Origin: Anaerotruncus massiliensis (ex Togo et al. 2026)
GTDB lineage: Bacteria; Bacillota; Clostridia; Oscillospirales; Ruminococcaceae
NCBI RefSeq assembly: GCF_900199635.1
Contig: NZ_LT962687.1
Coordinates: 556,863 to 620,862 of the forward strand
DNA: 64,000 nt
Direction of reading: 5' to 3'
The notes under the pieces are model-generated. The model saw nothing but the letters and a program-made list of their open reading frames with translations, was not told the DNA's origin and did no database searches. Shown piece after piece: positions 48,555-58,803 of this stretch; within the stretch, counting starts at the first letter, position 1, and each line of letters begins with the position of its first letter. A program made the translations under genes and the position numbers.

Positions 48555-49682
48555 ATGAGAGAAAATAAAGTAATGGGGATTATTTTCTCCAATATGCACG
48601 ACAGCATGCTCGGCGAGCTGACCGAGCGGCGCACGACCGGCTCGGTGCCCTACGGCGGACGCTACCGCCTGATCGACTTCGTGCTCTCGAGCATGGTCAA
48701 TTCCGACATCCAGGATATCGGGATCATCACCAAGCAGAACTACCAGTCGCTGATGGACCACGTGGGCGCGGGCCGCGCGTGGGACCTCGCCCGCAAGCGC
48801 GGGGGCCTCGTCATCCTGCCCCCCTTCGCGAGCAGCCAGGGCAGCGGCATCTACCGCGGCCGGCTCGAGGCGCTCCAGGGCGCGATGAGCTACATCAAGC
48901 ACAACGACGCCAAATACGTGCTTCTCTGCGACAGCGACATCATCGCCAACATTGACATGCGCGAGATGATCAACGAGCATATCAAATCGGGCGCACAGAT
49001 CTCGATGATGTTCAAGACCACCGAGGTCTCCGCCGAGAGCGCCCGCGACACCACGACCCTCGCCTACGACGAGGAGACAAAGGACGTCACCGACATCTCG
49101 GTGCGCCCCGACGTGCGCGGCACCCAGCATGTCTACATGAACGTCATGCTGCTGGAAAAGACGCTGCTTGAGCGGCTGGTCGGCGAGGGCAAGAGCCACG
49201 ACCAGTATTCCCTCATCCGCCACGCCATCCAGCCGGCGGTCGGCAAGCTGGCCATCAAGGCCTACGAGTTCAGCGGGTACACCCACAAGATCTCGGGCAT
49301 GAAGAGCTACTTCGCCGCCAACATGGAGCTGCTCGACCCGCGGGTGCGCGCCGAGCTCTTCCCGAACAAGCGCCCCGTCTTCACCAAGGTGCGCGACCAG
49401 GTGCCCGTCAAATACGGCCTGTCGGCGCGGGTGGGCAATTCGCTGATCGCTGACGGCTGCATCATCAACGGCGACGTGCAGAACTGCATCATCTTCCGCG
49501 GCGCCAAGATCGGGCGCAACGCGGTGCTCAAAAACTGCATCATCATGCAGGACACCTATGTCGGCGACAACGCCCATCTCGAGTACGTCATCACCGACAA
49601 GGATGTGCTCATCAAGGATTCCCGCGTGCTGATCGGATATGAGACCTATCCGACCTACATCGCCAAGGGGAACAGCATCTGA
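48555..49682 (+). CDS. glgD: GlgD, regulatory paralogue of ADP-glucose pyrophosphorylase
   Basis: This 375-residue GlgC-like protein has a degenerate N-terminal glycine loop: MHDSMLGELTERRTTGSVPY replaces the LAGGxGxRL motif, so independent catalysis is unlikely. The nucleotidyltransferase core, the left-handed beta helix and the VGNSLIADGCIINGDVQNCI repeats are kept. In Firmicutes GlgD joins GlgC to form a more active, regulated complex. AAGGAT lies before the ATG. An ACAGGGGCGGC hairpin without a T run (49699-49724) separates it from glgA. Confidence 0.95.
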   Translation: MRENKVMGIIFSNMHDSMLGELTERRTTGSVPYGGRYRLIDFVLSSMVNSDIQDIGIITKQNYQSLMDHVGAGRAWDLARKRGGLVILPPFASSQGSGIYRGRLEALQGAMSYIKHNDAKYVLLCDSDIIANIDMREMINEHIKSGAQISMMFKTTEVSAESARDTTTLAYDEETKDVTDISVRPDVRGTQHVYMNVMLLEKTLLERLVGEGKSHDQYSLIRHAIQPAVGKLAIKAYEFSGYTHKISGMKSYFAANMELLDPRVRAELFPNKRPVFTKVRDQVPVKYGLSARVGNSLIADGCIINGDVQNCIIFRGAKIGRNAVLKNCIIMQDTYVGDNAHLEYVITDKDVLIKDSRVLIGYETYPTYIAKGNSI

Positions 49683-49768
49683 CCGGAGGGCCATTCGTAC
49701 AGGGGCGGCTGTGGCCGCCCCTGTCCTCACAGCAGACCGGCCATGCCGGCGAATACAGGAGGAAGAAC

Positions 49769-51205
49769 ATGAGGATTTTATATGTGGCGAGCGAGGCGAC
49801 CCCGTTTATCGCGACCGGCGGGCTTGCCGACGTCGCGGGCTCCCTGCCGCGGGCGATCCGCAGCAAGCAGCACGCGTGCAGGGTCGTCGTCCCGCTCTAC
49901 AGCTCGATCAAGCCCGAACTGCGGGAAAAGATGCAGTTCGTTTGCAGCTTTTACGTCCCGCTCGGCTGGCGCAACCAGTACTGCGGCGTCTTTGAAAGCA
50001 ACTACAACGGCGTCAAGTACTACTTCCTCGACAACGAGTACTACTTCAAGCGGGACGGCGGCATCTACGGCTTCTACGACGACGCGGAGCGGTTCGCCTT
50101 TTTCTCCAAGGCCGTCTGCGAGATGATCCAGTACGTCGATTTCGACCCCGAAATCCTGCATTGCAACGACTGGCAGACCGCAATGACGCCCGTCTACCTC
50201 AACCTCTTCTACCGCCACCTTGACAAATACAAGAACATCAAGACGGTCTTCACCATCCACAACATCCAGTACCAGGGCAAATACGGCATGGAGATCGCGA
50301 CCGACGTGCTGGGGCTGCCCTATTACGCCGCGCCCACCATGCTCTACGACGGATGCCTCAACATGATGAAGGCGGCCATCGAGGTGTGCGATTACGTCAC
50401 GACGGTGAGCCCGACCTACGCCAAGGAGATTACCGACCCCTGGTTCGCCCACGGCCTCGACCGCCTGCTGCGCGCCAACCAGCACAAGCTGATGGGCATT
50501 TTGAACGGCATCGACACCCAGAGCTACAACCCCGGGGCCGACCCGGCGCTCTACGCGAATTACGGCCCCGAGACGATCGACCGCAAATACGTCAACAAGA
50601 CCGAGCTGCAAAAGACCATGGGCCTCAAGCAGGATAAGGACACGATGCTGGTCGGCGTCGTGACGCGGTTCGTCGCGCACAAGGGCATCGACCTCATCCA
50701 GTATATCTATGAGGAGCTGATGAAACGGGAGCTCCAGGTGGTGGCGCTCGGCTCGGGCGACTACATCTTCGAGAGCTTCTTCCAGGAGATGCAGGCCAAA
50801 TATCCCGGCAAAACGGCGGTGCGCATCGGGTTCATCCCCGACCTCGCGCGCAAGATCTACGCGGGCGCGGACTGCTTTTTGATGCCCTCCAAGAGCGAGC
50901 CCTGCGGGCTTGCCCAGATGGTGTCCCTGCGCTACGGCACCCTGCCGATCGTGCGCGAGACGGGCGGCCTCAAGGATTCGATCACCGACATGGGGCTGAG
51001 CCTCGAGGGCAACGGCTTCACCTTCAAGACCTACAACGCGCACGACATGCTCGGCGCGATCGACCGGGCGGCGGGGCTGTATTACAACCGCGAGGTCTGG
51101 CCCAAGGCGGTCCAGAAGGCGATGACCTGCGACTTCTCGTGGGACCGCTCGGCGGGCGAGTACATCGATATGTACCACAGGATCCTGGGAGAGCTGGGCG
51201 GCTGA
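49769..51205 (+). CDS. glgA: Glycogen synthase (ADP-glucose)
   Basis: This 478-residue GT5 glycogen synthase has the N-terminal donor loop ATPFIATGGLADVAGSLPRA, where the Lys of the usual KxGGL is Ala. HCNDWQTAM (near 129), TIHNIQYQGKYG and GILNGIDTQSYNPGAD are conserved. The C-terminal MPSKSEPCGLAQMVSLRYGT carries the catalytic Glu, followed by RETGGLKDSI. It elongates alpha-1,4 glucan using ADP-glucose from GlgC/D. AGGAGG lies before the ATG. It is the last gene of the operon. Confidence 0.97.
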   Translation: MRILYVASEATPFIATGGLADVAGSLPRAIRSKQHACRVVVPLYSSIKPELREKMQFVCSFYVPLGWRNQYCGVFESNYNGVKYYFLDNEYYFKRDGGIYGFYDDAERFAFFSKAVCEMIQYVDFDPEILHCNDWQTAMTPVYLNLFYRHLDKYKNIKTVFTIHNIQYQGKYGMEIATDVLGLPYYAAPTMLYDGCLNMMKAAIEVCDYVTTVSPTYAKEITDPWFAHGLDRLLRANQHKLMGILNGIDTQSYNPGADPALYANYGPETIDRKYVNKTELQKTMGLKQDKDTMLVGVVTRFVAHKGIDLIQYIYEELMKRELQVVALGSGDYIFESFFQEMQAKYPGKTAVRIGFIPDLARKIYAGADCFLMPSKSEPCGLAQMVSLRYGTLPIVRETGGLKDSITDMGLSLEGNGFTFKTYNAHDMLGAIDRAAGLYYNREVWPKAVQKAMTCDFSWDRSAGEYIDMYHRILGELGG

Positions 51206-51218
51206 TCAAAGAAAAATG

Positions 51219-51255
51219 CCGGGGCGGGTATCGAAGGATACCCGCCCCGGTTTTT
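51219..51255 (+). terminator. Terminator of the glycogen operon
   Basis: A perfect 14-bp stem (51219-51232 with 51237-51250) over GAAG is followed by TTTTT. Confidence 0.95.
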
Positions 51256-51342
51256 CGCGCGTAAAATTTTGTGTACTTAGAATAAGTACGTTTTGCGGCC
51301 CGCCCGCCGCCGCCATGTTATGATAGCGAAGGGGGCGATAGG

Positions 51343-51525
51343 ATGCCGTTGATGATCCAGGGCTGCAAAAAGGAGCGCTCGGTTTACAAAACGATCTATC
51401 TTCCGGAGCGTTTGGCCGACGCGGTTGATCGTATCGCGCTGCGGGAGAATGTCAGCTTTAACCGCGTCATCGTCTGTTTGGTCGAGTTTGGCGTGGAGGC
51501 TGCTTTGGCCACGGAGGATTGCTAG
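51343..51525 (+). CDS. Small ribbon-helix-helix-like protein
   Basis: This 60-residue protein has a beta strand then two helices, as in Arc/MetJ-type repressors: SVYKTIYLPERLADAVDRIA and ENVSFNRVIVCLVEFGVEAA. AAGGGGG lies before the ATG; a second ATG three codons later is possible. It is isolated between the glycogen terminator and a repeat. It could be an antitoxin-type or orphan regulator, but no toxin is next to it. Confidence 0.7.
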   Translation: MPLMIQGCKKERSVYKTIYLPERLADAVDRIALRENVSFNRVIVCLVEFGVEAALATEDC

Positions 51526-51717
51526 GCCCCGCCCGTGGGGACATGTCCTTGGGGGACTTTTTTTCTTGAAAAAAGTCCCCCAAACCCTTCAAAAAAGCGC
51601 CTGAAGCAGGGCCCGCGGGCCCGGGCTCAGGGCTCCGCCCTCGAAAAGGCCCGGCGTTTCGTCAGAAACGCCGGGCCTTTTCTCACCCGCAACTTTTGGA
51701 AAAGTTGACAAAACTTT
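51526..51717. repeat. Intergenic hairpin and repeat block
   Basis: No gene is seen. The block contains ACTTTTTTCTTGAAAAAAGT (51557-51576), GGGCCCGCGGGCCC-type palindromic DNA (51610-51623), and a strong bidirectional terminator (51644-51681). It resembles the block at 38.9-39.1 kb. Confidence 0.65.
51644..51681. terminator. Bidirectional terminator
   Basis: A perfect 17-bp stem, AAAAGGCCCGGCGTTTC with GAAACGCCGGGCCTTTT, over GTCA. It would also end the facing prmC transcript. Confidence 0.92.
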
Positions 51718-52542
51718 TCATTTTAGGCCGGTTACCACGCGCGCGACGCCCGCGAGGTCGCGGCGGGTTTCCACCGCGTGGAAACCCGCGCCGCGCACCA
51801 GCGCCGCGACCGCTTCCGCCTGCGTGTACCCCACCTCGAGCGCCAGAAAGCCCCCCTCTTTGATCAGCGGACGGTAGACGTCCGGCAGCGCCCGGTAAAA
51901 ATCCAGCCCGTCCCCGCCGCCGTAAAGCGCCATTTCCGGTTCGCGCTTTACCTGCGGCGGAAGCCCCGCCATCTCCTCCCGCGAAATGTACGGCGGGTTG
52001 GATACCACGCCGTCGAGCGGCGGCAGCGCGGGCGGCGCGAGCGCGTCGCAGAGCAGCGCCTCCACCGGCGCGCCGTTTCGTTCGATGTTTCGCGCGAGAT
52101 AGGGGAACGCCGCCTCCGACAGCTCGAGCGCGTACACCCGCGCGTCCGGACGCATGTGCGCGATCGAGATTCCCACGCACCCGCTCCCGGCGCACAGGTC
52201 CGCGACGACCGGCGAAGGGGTCCCCTCCATCAGGCCGAGCGCGGTCTCCACCAGCGTCTCGGTGTCCGGCTGGGGGATGAGCACCCCCTCGCCCACAAAG
52301 AAGGGCAGCCCGAAAAATTCCCACTCGCCCAGCAGGTATTGGAGCGGTTCGCCCTCCGCGAGCTTTCGGCAGTGCGCGAAAAAGCGTTCCAGAGCCGGTG
52401 CCCCCGCTTGCCGCGCGTCCAGTCCCGGCGCGTATCGGGGGAGCCCGAATGCGCCCTCAAAGAGACAGGAGACCTCGAACGCGCGGTCGGTGCCCGGCCC
52501 CGCGAGCGCGAGCCCTTCGCGGTAGGCGTCGGCGAGCGTCAT
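51718..52542 (-). CDS. prmC: Release-factor glutamine methyltransferase PrmC
   Basis: This 274-residue N5-glutamine methyltransferase modifies the GGQ motif of peptide-chain release factors. An N-terminal helical domain is followed by QYLLGEWEFFGLPFFVGEGV, then LIPQPDTE. The SAM motif DLCAGSGCVGISIA lies near 115, and the catalytic VVSNPPYISREE near 183. The start at 52542 follows GGAAGGG. The usual partner prfA is not adjacent; upstream on the same strand is a DUF1385 gene, separated by 470 bp of repeats. Confidence 0.95.
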   Translation of the reverse strand: MTLADAYREGLALAGPGTDRAFEVSCLFEGAFGLPRYAPGLDARQAGAPALERFFAHCRKLAEGEPLQYLLGEWEFFGLPFFVGEGVLIPQPDTETLVETALGLMEGTPSPVVADLCAGSGCVGISIAHMRPDARVYALELSEAAFPYLARNIERNGAPVEALLCDALAPPALPPLDGVVSNPPYISREEMAGLPPQVKREPEMALYGGGDGLDFYRALPDVYRPLIKEGGFLALEVGYTQAEAVAALVRGAGFHAVETRRDLAGVARVVTGLK

Positions 52543-52680
52543 AAACTTCCCTTCCTTTCCAAAACGCGCCGGCGAATTTCGCCGGCGCGTTTTTGAGTTG
52601 TGGCGCGGTGGACGGGGCGGGGAGGCGGAAAATTGCGCGGCCCGGGCCGCGCACGCGCGCTTCGCGCGCGAACGCCCCTG

Positions 52681-52992
52681 CGGGGCGTTATTTTCCGCCG
52701 GGCGGCCCCGGCGAGCCTTCCGGTCGATGGGTTTTCCCGGCATGGGCGGCGGCTGTGCTTGGGCCGCGCGGCCTGCCTGAACCAAAAGCTTTGAAGGGGG
52801 GCCGGGGGAAACTTTCCCGAAAGTTTCCCTCCGGTGCGGGGCGTTATTTTCCGCCGGGCGGCCCCGGCGAGCCTTCCGGTCAATGGATCTTCCCGGCACG
52901 GACGGCGGCTGTGCTTGGGCCGCGCGGCCTGCCTGAACCAAAAGCTTTGAAGGGGGACCGGGGGAAACTTTCCCGAAAGTTTCCCCCGGGAG
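52681..52992. repeat. Two tandem copies of a 156-bp GC-rich repeat
   Basis: Copies start at 52681 and 52837 with CGGGGCGTTATTTTCCGCCG and end with GGGGGAAACTTTCCCGAAAG-type hairpins. They differ at only a handful of positions. Each includes CTGAACCAAAAGCTTTGAAG, related to the block at 39089. No coding support is seen in any frame. The two copies fill the gap between prmC and DUF1385. Confidence 0.88.
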
Positions 52993-53016
52993 GGATATCC
53001 ATTAACGCTTCCAGTG

Positions 53017-53958
53017 TTAATAGATATCCTCACCGTTCTCCGGAATGCAGGGGGTCATGGCGGCGATGGCGACCTCAAGCTGTGTGAGGTCGGGCTCGAA
53101 GGTGGTGAGCCGCTGGAGCCAGAGGCCGGGCGCGGAGAGCGCGCGGGTGAAGGGATTGTTGTGGCGCCCGGCATAGCGGATGATCTCATAGGAGATGCCG
53201 ATGACCACGGGCAGCAGCAGGATTTTCAGCGCGACGCGCATCCAGATATTGCTCCAGGTCACGACCGAAAAGACGAGGATGGAGATGACCAGCACGATCA
53301 GCAGGAAGCTGGTGCCGCAGCGGGGATGGAAGCGTACATATTTCTTTGCGTTTTCGGGGGTGAGCTCGTCGCCCGCCTCATAGCAGGCGATCGTCTTATG
53401 TTCCGCGCCGTGGTATTCGAACACCCGGTGGATGTCCGACATACGGGTGACGAGGAAGAGGTAGAGGATAAAGATGGCGATTTTGAGCAGCCCCTCGGTC
53501 AGGGTCATGGCGAAACCGGGGGCGTTGACGAAGTGGCCGAGGAATTTGATGACCGCCGCGGGAAGGAGCATGAAGAGGCCGACGCAGAGCACTGCCGCAA
53601 GGATGGTGACGACGGCGTTGAAGACCCACATGGCCTTGTCGCCGAGGTGCTCGTCGACCCAGCGGTCAAATTTGGAGGGTTCCTCCTCCTCGGCGAAGCC
53701 GGAGAGGTCGGCGGAACGCATGAGGCACTTGTAGCCCTGCCCGAGCATGCCGATAAAATTAAAGATGCCGCGGAGGATGGGGACCTTGTGGTACCACTTG
53801 TTTCCGCCGCTGTCCCAGGTCTCGGTAATAATTTCGCCGTTTTGCTGGCGAATCGCCATCGCGGAAATCCGCGGCCCCTTCATCATGACCCCTTCGATGA
53901 GGGCCTGTCCGCCGATGGACGTCTTTTTGATCTCTTTTTTACAGGAGTTTTCCGACAA
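53017..53958 (-). CDS. DUF1385 (YqhQ-like) membrane protein
   Basis: This 313-residue DUF1385 protein has the conserved start SIGGQALIEGVMMKGPRISA and later FEYHGAEHKTIACYEAGDEL and HPRCGTSFLLIVL with invariant His residues, plus about four membrane spans. Its function is unknown; the family is widespread in Firmicutes and usually sits just before prmC and prfA. The likely start is TTG at 53958, about 8 bases after AAAGGG; no better in-frame ATG lies upstream. Confidence 0.9.
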   Translation of the reverse strand: MSENSCKKEIKKTSIGGQALIEGVMMKGPRISAMAIRQQNGEIITETWDSGGNKWYHKVPILRGIFNFIGMLGQGYKCLMRSADLSGFAEEEEPSKFDRWVDEHLGDKAMWVFNAVVTILAAVLCVGLFMLLPAAVIKFLGHFVNAPGFAMTLTEGLLKIAIFILYLFLVTRMSDIHRVFEYHGAEHKTIACYEAGDELTPENAKKYVRFHPRCGTSFLLIVLVISILVFSVVTWSNIWMRVALKILLLPVVIGISYEIIRYAGRHNNPFTRALSAPGLWLQRLTTFEPDLTQLEVAIAAMTPCIPENGEDIY

Positions 53959-54059
53959 ATGATCAGCCCTTTCCAGACAGGCCGCTGTCCGCGGCCCGCC
54001 GCGCCGCCGGTCCCGGCGGCAAGTTCAGATAACATATTACCACGCCAATTGTGAATAAA

Positions 54060-55466
54060 TCAACTCTTTCCCGTGGGCAGCAGGATCGTCACGCGGGTGC
54101 CGACATTTTCCTTGGAGGTGAGTTCCAGCGAGCCGCCGTGCATGGCGACGATCTCGTCCGCCACCGCAAGCCCGATTCCCGAGCCGCGGCGGGTGGAATT
54201 GGCCTTGAAGAACTTCTCCTTGACCTTGGGCAGATCCTGCTCGCGGATGCCGCAGCCGGTGTCCGCGACGGTGATGCGGATGTTGCCGTCCCGCATGTCG
54301 GCCTTGATGGTCACCGTGTCCCCACGGTCGGAGTACTTCAGCGCGTTGTCGATGATGTTGACGAACACCTGGCGCAGCCGGTTGCGGTCCCCCTCGATCG
54401 GGGCCACGAGGTCGGGCTCCTCGTAGATAAGGCGCTTTTCCTCATGCTTGGCGCGCTCCTCGAACATGAGCACCGCCTCGGAGAGTTCCGCGATCAGGTC
54501 CATCTTATCCTTGACGAGCTTCATCCGGCCGCTCTGGATGCGGCTGAAATCGAGCAGCTCTTCCACCATCCCGGCGAGGCGTTCGGTTTCGCCGGTAATG
54601 ACCCGCATCCCCTTGGATAGCATCTCCGGATCGACCTCGCCGCCCATGTCGGCGATCGTCTCCGCCCATCCCTTGATCGCGGTGAGCGGGGTGCGCAGTT
54701 CGTGGGAGACGGAGGAAATGAAATCGTTTTTCATCCGTTCGCTCTGGGAGAGCTCCTCCGCCATGTAGTTGATCGTGTCGCAGAGTTCGCCGATCTCGTC
54801 GTCGTTGCGCTTGGCGAGCCGCGCGTTGAAATCGCCGTGAGCGATCTTGCGCGCGGTGACGCCCACCTCTCCCACCGGGTTGACGATCGAATTGATGAAG
54901 TAGGAGCCGGAGAAGATGACGAAGAAGATGATTGCCACGCAAACGAGGGTGAGGATTAGGATAAACAGGATGATTTGCTGATCCACAAGGTCGAGCGAAA
55001 CGGCGAACCGCACCGCCGCGATCTGCTGGTCGACGACGGGGGAGGCGCGCGTGATCGCCATGATCTTTTCCCCGTTGATCACGCCGGTGAACCGCCCGAC
55101 GCCGTCGGCGGCCTTCATCGCGTCGTCGAAATCGGGCATCTGGATGTTGCTGCCCGGCTCGAACCCGCTCGAGGTAAAGGTGACCTTTTTATCGATATCG
55201 ACGGTCATCAGCTCCATGCGGTTGCGCTCCTGGAAGTTTTCCACGAGGCTGCGCACCTGCTCGGAGAAGACGGCCGAGCTGTCCTCGGCGTAGGCGTTGA
55301 GCTGCGATACGACGATGTTCGCCTGCGTCATGATCGCCGCCTGGACGTTGTTGTAATAGAAGGCGCGGATGCCGAACGCAAAGCCGATCTCCAGCGCGAT
55401 CAGAATGACCAGAATGACGCCGAGGTTGTTAAAGAGCCAGCGTTTGGTAATTTTTTTGACAGCCAC
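54060..55466 (-). CDS. Sensor histidine kinase
   Basis: This 468-residue membrane kinase has span 1 (about 13-35), an extracytoplasmic sensor region (about 36-165) and span 2 (about 166-190). HAMP follows (NPVGEVGVTARKIAHGDFNA), then HisKA with intact SSVSHELRTPLTAIKGWAET (phosphoacceptor His near 254). The HATPase has NIIDNALKYSDRG, DTGCGI, GSGIGLAVADEIVAMHGG and GTRVTILLP. It probably pairs with the OmpR-type regulator at 56501, although 1 kb of repeat DNA lies between them. The signal is unknown. Confidence 0.95.
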   Translation of the reverse strand: MAVKKITKRWLFNNLGVILVILIALEIGFAFGIRAFYYNNVQAAIMTQANIVVSQLNAYAEDSSAVFSEQVRSLVENFQERNRMELMTVDIDKKVTFTSSGFEPGSNIQMPDFDDAMKAADGVGRFTGVINGEKIMAITRASPVVDQQIAAVRFAVSLDLVDQQIILFILILTLVCVAIIFFVIFSGSYFINSIVNPVGEVGVTARKIAHGDFNARLAKRNDDEIGELCDTINYMAEELSQSERMKNDFISSVSHELRTPLTAIKGWAETIADMGGEVDPEMLSKGMRVITGETERLAGMVEELLDFSRIQSGRMKLVKDKMDLIAELSEAVLMFEERAKHEEKRLIYEEPDLVAPIEGDRNRLRQVFVNIIDNALKYSDRGDTVTIKADMRDGNIRITVADTGCGIREQDLPKVKEKFFKANSTRRGSGIGLAVADEIVAMHGGSLELTSKENVGTRVTILLPTGKS

Positions 55467-56500
55467 AGCGTCACCTCGCTTTCTGTTTGCCGCTCGGAGA
55501 GCGGCGGAGATTGTCAGTGGTCGACCGACGGCGGTTTTAGATTTGCCGCTCAGTGAGCGGTGGAGCTTGTCGGTAGTCGACCGACAGCGAGTTCCTTTCT
55601 TGCTTGCCCAAGAAAGGAACCAAAGAAGGGCACGAGGGGCTTAGGCGGCCTGCCCGGGCTGCGCCCGGAGCGCGCTACGCGCGACGGCCGCTCGCGGGCG
55701 CTCCGCCCCGCGGCCCCGGCTTGAGTCCGCTTCGCGGACCCGGCCCTGCGGGCCGGATTCTCTACAAGGATGGCCTGCGGCCAAATCCCTGCGACCCCCG
55801 CGCCGCCTCCGGTTGGCCTGCGGCCAAAGTCGGCGGCGCCCCGCCCACGGATGAGCGGACAAGCGACAGCATCCCGCCAGCCTCCGCGCCGCGGGCGCAA
55901 TGCCTCTGCCGGCGAGCCTCCGGAACCGTACCGGAGGTTCTCATAGGGGAGGCGCGGCCATTTTTATTTCGCTCGCATCTCCCACAGGGAGGCGGAAAAC
56001 TGCGCGGCTTCGCCGCGCACGCGCGCAGGGCGCACGAACGCCCGGAACGGGCGTTGTTTTCCGCCGTGGGTTATGCGAGCCATCCGGCCTCGTTCGTTGG
56101 GAGCGCAAGGCGCACGTCAGTTGCGGCTCCTGCCCGCAACTGACCCCGCGATCGGTCAAGCCGATGCGCGTGCGCCTCACGGGCGGAGGGTCAGCGACCC
56201 TCCCCCGTGTGCCCCTACCCGGCAAGCTCGCCGCGCCGTTGTTTCCATCGTTGGGAGCGCCCGCAACCTGAATTGAGCCTTCAGCTGGTGTACCCGTAGG
56301 GAGCGGCGGTAGTCCGCGGGTTCTGGCAAGGTACTCCCGGAGATTCCTAAGAACCCGGCGGAGGGTTCTTAGGCGGACTTTTGGTTCCTTTTCGTCCGTG
56401 CGAAAAGGAACCCGTGGCGCGCGGCGGAACGCGCTCGTGATTCTTGCCGCCCACGGGCGGCAATTCCCGCGAAAGCCCCGCCGGGCGCAGCGCGGCAAAT
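55467..56500. repeat. 1-kb repeat-rich island between regulator and kinase genes
   Basis: No gene is supported here. The right-hand gene end and left-hand gene start both belong to one apparent operon. The island begins with two imperfect 56-bp tandem units (TTTGCCGCTCGGAGAGCGGC near 55488, TTTGCCGCTCAGTGAGCGGT near 55544) sharing GTCGACCGAC. It also has GTTCCTTTCTTG-CTTGCC-CAAGAAAGGAAC (55591-55620), CCTAAGAACCC-GGCGGA-GGGTTCTTAGG (56347-56374), and GGTTCCTTTTCG paired with CGAAAAGGAACC (56381-56411). Its right end, CCGCCGGGCGCAGCGCGGCAA, matches the end of the 225-bp repeats at 43.8 and 45.0 kb. Confidence 0.8.
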
Positions 56501-57205
<705 letters not shown>

Positions 57206-57229
57206 GTGAAATCCATCCTTTCCTACCGG

Positions 57230-58693
57230 TCAGAGCAGGGAGAACATGTCCTGCAGATCGGTCCATGTGATTGCGAGCGGGCTTGACGGGCTTTCGGGGA
57301 TATAGCCGTAGTAGCTGAACATCCCGCGGGATTCGCTGAACTTCTGATAATTTTCCAGGAATTTGTCCTGGTAATCCTTTTGGGAGACGACGCGGATGCG
57401 GGCCAGCTCAACCGAAAGGTCGTTGAGCGGGTCGTCCGAGCCGTTGTAGCCGATAAACCGCCATTCGCCATTCTCCATCTGGTTGACGATCGTGACCGCG
57501 CCGATCCACTGCTGGGGGAATTCGACCATATAGCCGCCCCCGCGGTTGATCGCGGCGGCGAACACCCGGACAAGCTCGTCCTTTTCCAGACGGTTATATT
57601 CCGTGAGGTAGAGCCGGTCGGCCTCGTCCACCTGGTCGTACCCGGGCAGAAGCCGCGCGGTGGGAATTTCGATCGCGCGGTCCCCGTCGATATCGGTACA
57701 GAGGGGGGAGGGGACGCTGTTGGGGTTGTTGGCGCCCGAGGCGGTGTTGGGGCGCTTGGTCATCTGATAGAGGCTCGGCTTCTGGTAATCGGGGTCGAGC
57801 CGGTCATAGTCCGCCTCTTCCCCCTCGCCCTCCTCCGAATAACTGATGACGGGGACCAGCTCCCCGTCCGCCACCGAAAAGACCTCGGTGACGAGGATAT
57901 CGGTCGAGCCGACCGCGAGGCTGTCGCCGGGGACCAGCTCATCCACAAAGATCGCGCGCCGCGCGGAACCGGCCGACAGCCGCCCGGCGGTCACCCCCGC
58001 GAACTGTAAGATCCGTTCGGTGAGGGGCTTTTTATCGACGATGGCCACCGCGTCGCCATCAAAGGAGAGCAGGTTGATCCAGAAGGATTCCAGCGTGGTG
58101 CGCGAATTGCTCGAGAGCAGGAAGACGTCGGCCTGGCCGTTGCGGTCGAGGTCGTCGATCAGATAGGTCGTATAGCCCGGGGAGACCCCTTCGGCCAAGG
58201 CGTTCACCAGCACGCGGTCGGCGGGGGAATAGCGGTAGACCCGCAGCTGCTTTTCCTCCCGGTCGGAGCCGCTCCAGCCGACGACCACGTCGGAGGCGTC
58301 CTTGGCAGTGATGTTCGCGAAGGCGACAAACTCGACGTCCTGTCCCGCGCCCGGCAGGTCGCAGAGCGACCGCCACACCCCGTCCTGCCGGTCGAGCAGC
58401 ACGATGCGCGCGGTGTTGTCGATCGAGGGCTCGTAGAAGACGATCGCCTCCTCCTCGCCGTCCCCGTCGATGTCGTGGAAGACGAACGCCGAACGGTGGT
58501 CGCCGCTCTTGGGATATTTGAGGCTGTAGTTCTGGGTGAGCGCCGCGTCGTCGAGCGCGTCGTTGATTGCGCGCTGCTCGGGAGTCAGCCGGGGCGGGCG
58601 CATCAAATCGTCGGTCGCCGGGCTGAAGGAGGTGCAGGCGGAGAGCATCAGGCACGCCGCGGCCGCGGCGAGCAGTTTCGAGATACGCGGCAT
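57230..58693 (-). CDS. Large lipoprotein with FG-GAP/VCBS-like repeats
   Basis: This 487-residue lipoprotein has a signal peptide ending in lipobox LSAC with Cys20. The body carries calcium-loop or integrin-like repeats: VFHDIDGDGEEEAIVFYEP (near 70), IDDLDRNGQADVFLLSSNSR (near 180), and LCTDIDGDRAIEIPTARLLP (near 330). These predict a beta-propeller on the outer face of the membrane. It is the first gene of an operon with a two-component system, so it may act as the sensor's extracellular partner; that is inferred. The start at 58693 has GAAGGGGG upstream. Confidence 0.85.
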   Translation of the reverse strand: MPRISKLLAAAAACLMLSACTSFSPATDDLMRPPRLTPEQRAINDALDDAALTQNYSLKYPKSGDHRSAFVFHDIDGDGEEEAIVFYEPSIDNTARIVLLDRQDGVWRSLCDLPGAGQDVEFVAFANITAKDASDVVVGWSGSDREEKQLRVYRYSPADRVLVNALAEGVSPGYTTYLIDDLDRNGQADVFLLSSNSRTTLESFWINLLSFDGDAVAIVDKKPLTERILQFAGVTAGRLSAGSARRAIFVDELVPGDSLAVGSTDILVTEVFSVADGELVPVISYSEEGEGEEADYDRLDPDYQKPSLYQMTKRPNTASGANNPNSVPSPLCTDIDGDRAIEIPTARLLPGYDQVDEADRLYLTEYNRLEKDELVRVFAAAINRGGGYMVEFPQQWIGAVTIVNQMENGEWRFIGYNGSDDPLNDLSVELARIRVVSQKDYQDKFLENYQKFSESRGMFSYYGYIPESPSSPLAITWTDLQDMFSLL

Positions 58694-58774
58694 GTCGGTT
58701 CCCCCTTCAAAAGAGTTTGCCCGCCCGCCGCAAGGTTACGCCGGGGGCGGGCATACGCACAGTTAGCTATGCTA

Positions 58775-58803
58775 ATTTTATCCCATTGCGGCGCGGATGT
58801 CAA
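58775..58803 (-). promoter_or_regulatory. Promoter of the lipoprotein-regulator-kinase operon
   Basis: On the minus strand a perfect TTGACA (58803-58798) and TAAAAT (58780-58775) are separated by 17 bases, about 80 bp before the lipoprotein start. Confidence 0.85.

Noticed and set aside
53017-54054. Plus-strand open frame of about 350 codons opposite DUF1385
   Set aside because: It is the complement of a clear DUF1385 gene, with Asp/Glu/His-rich composition and no domain.
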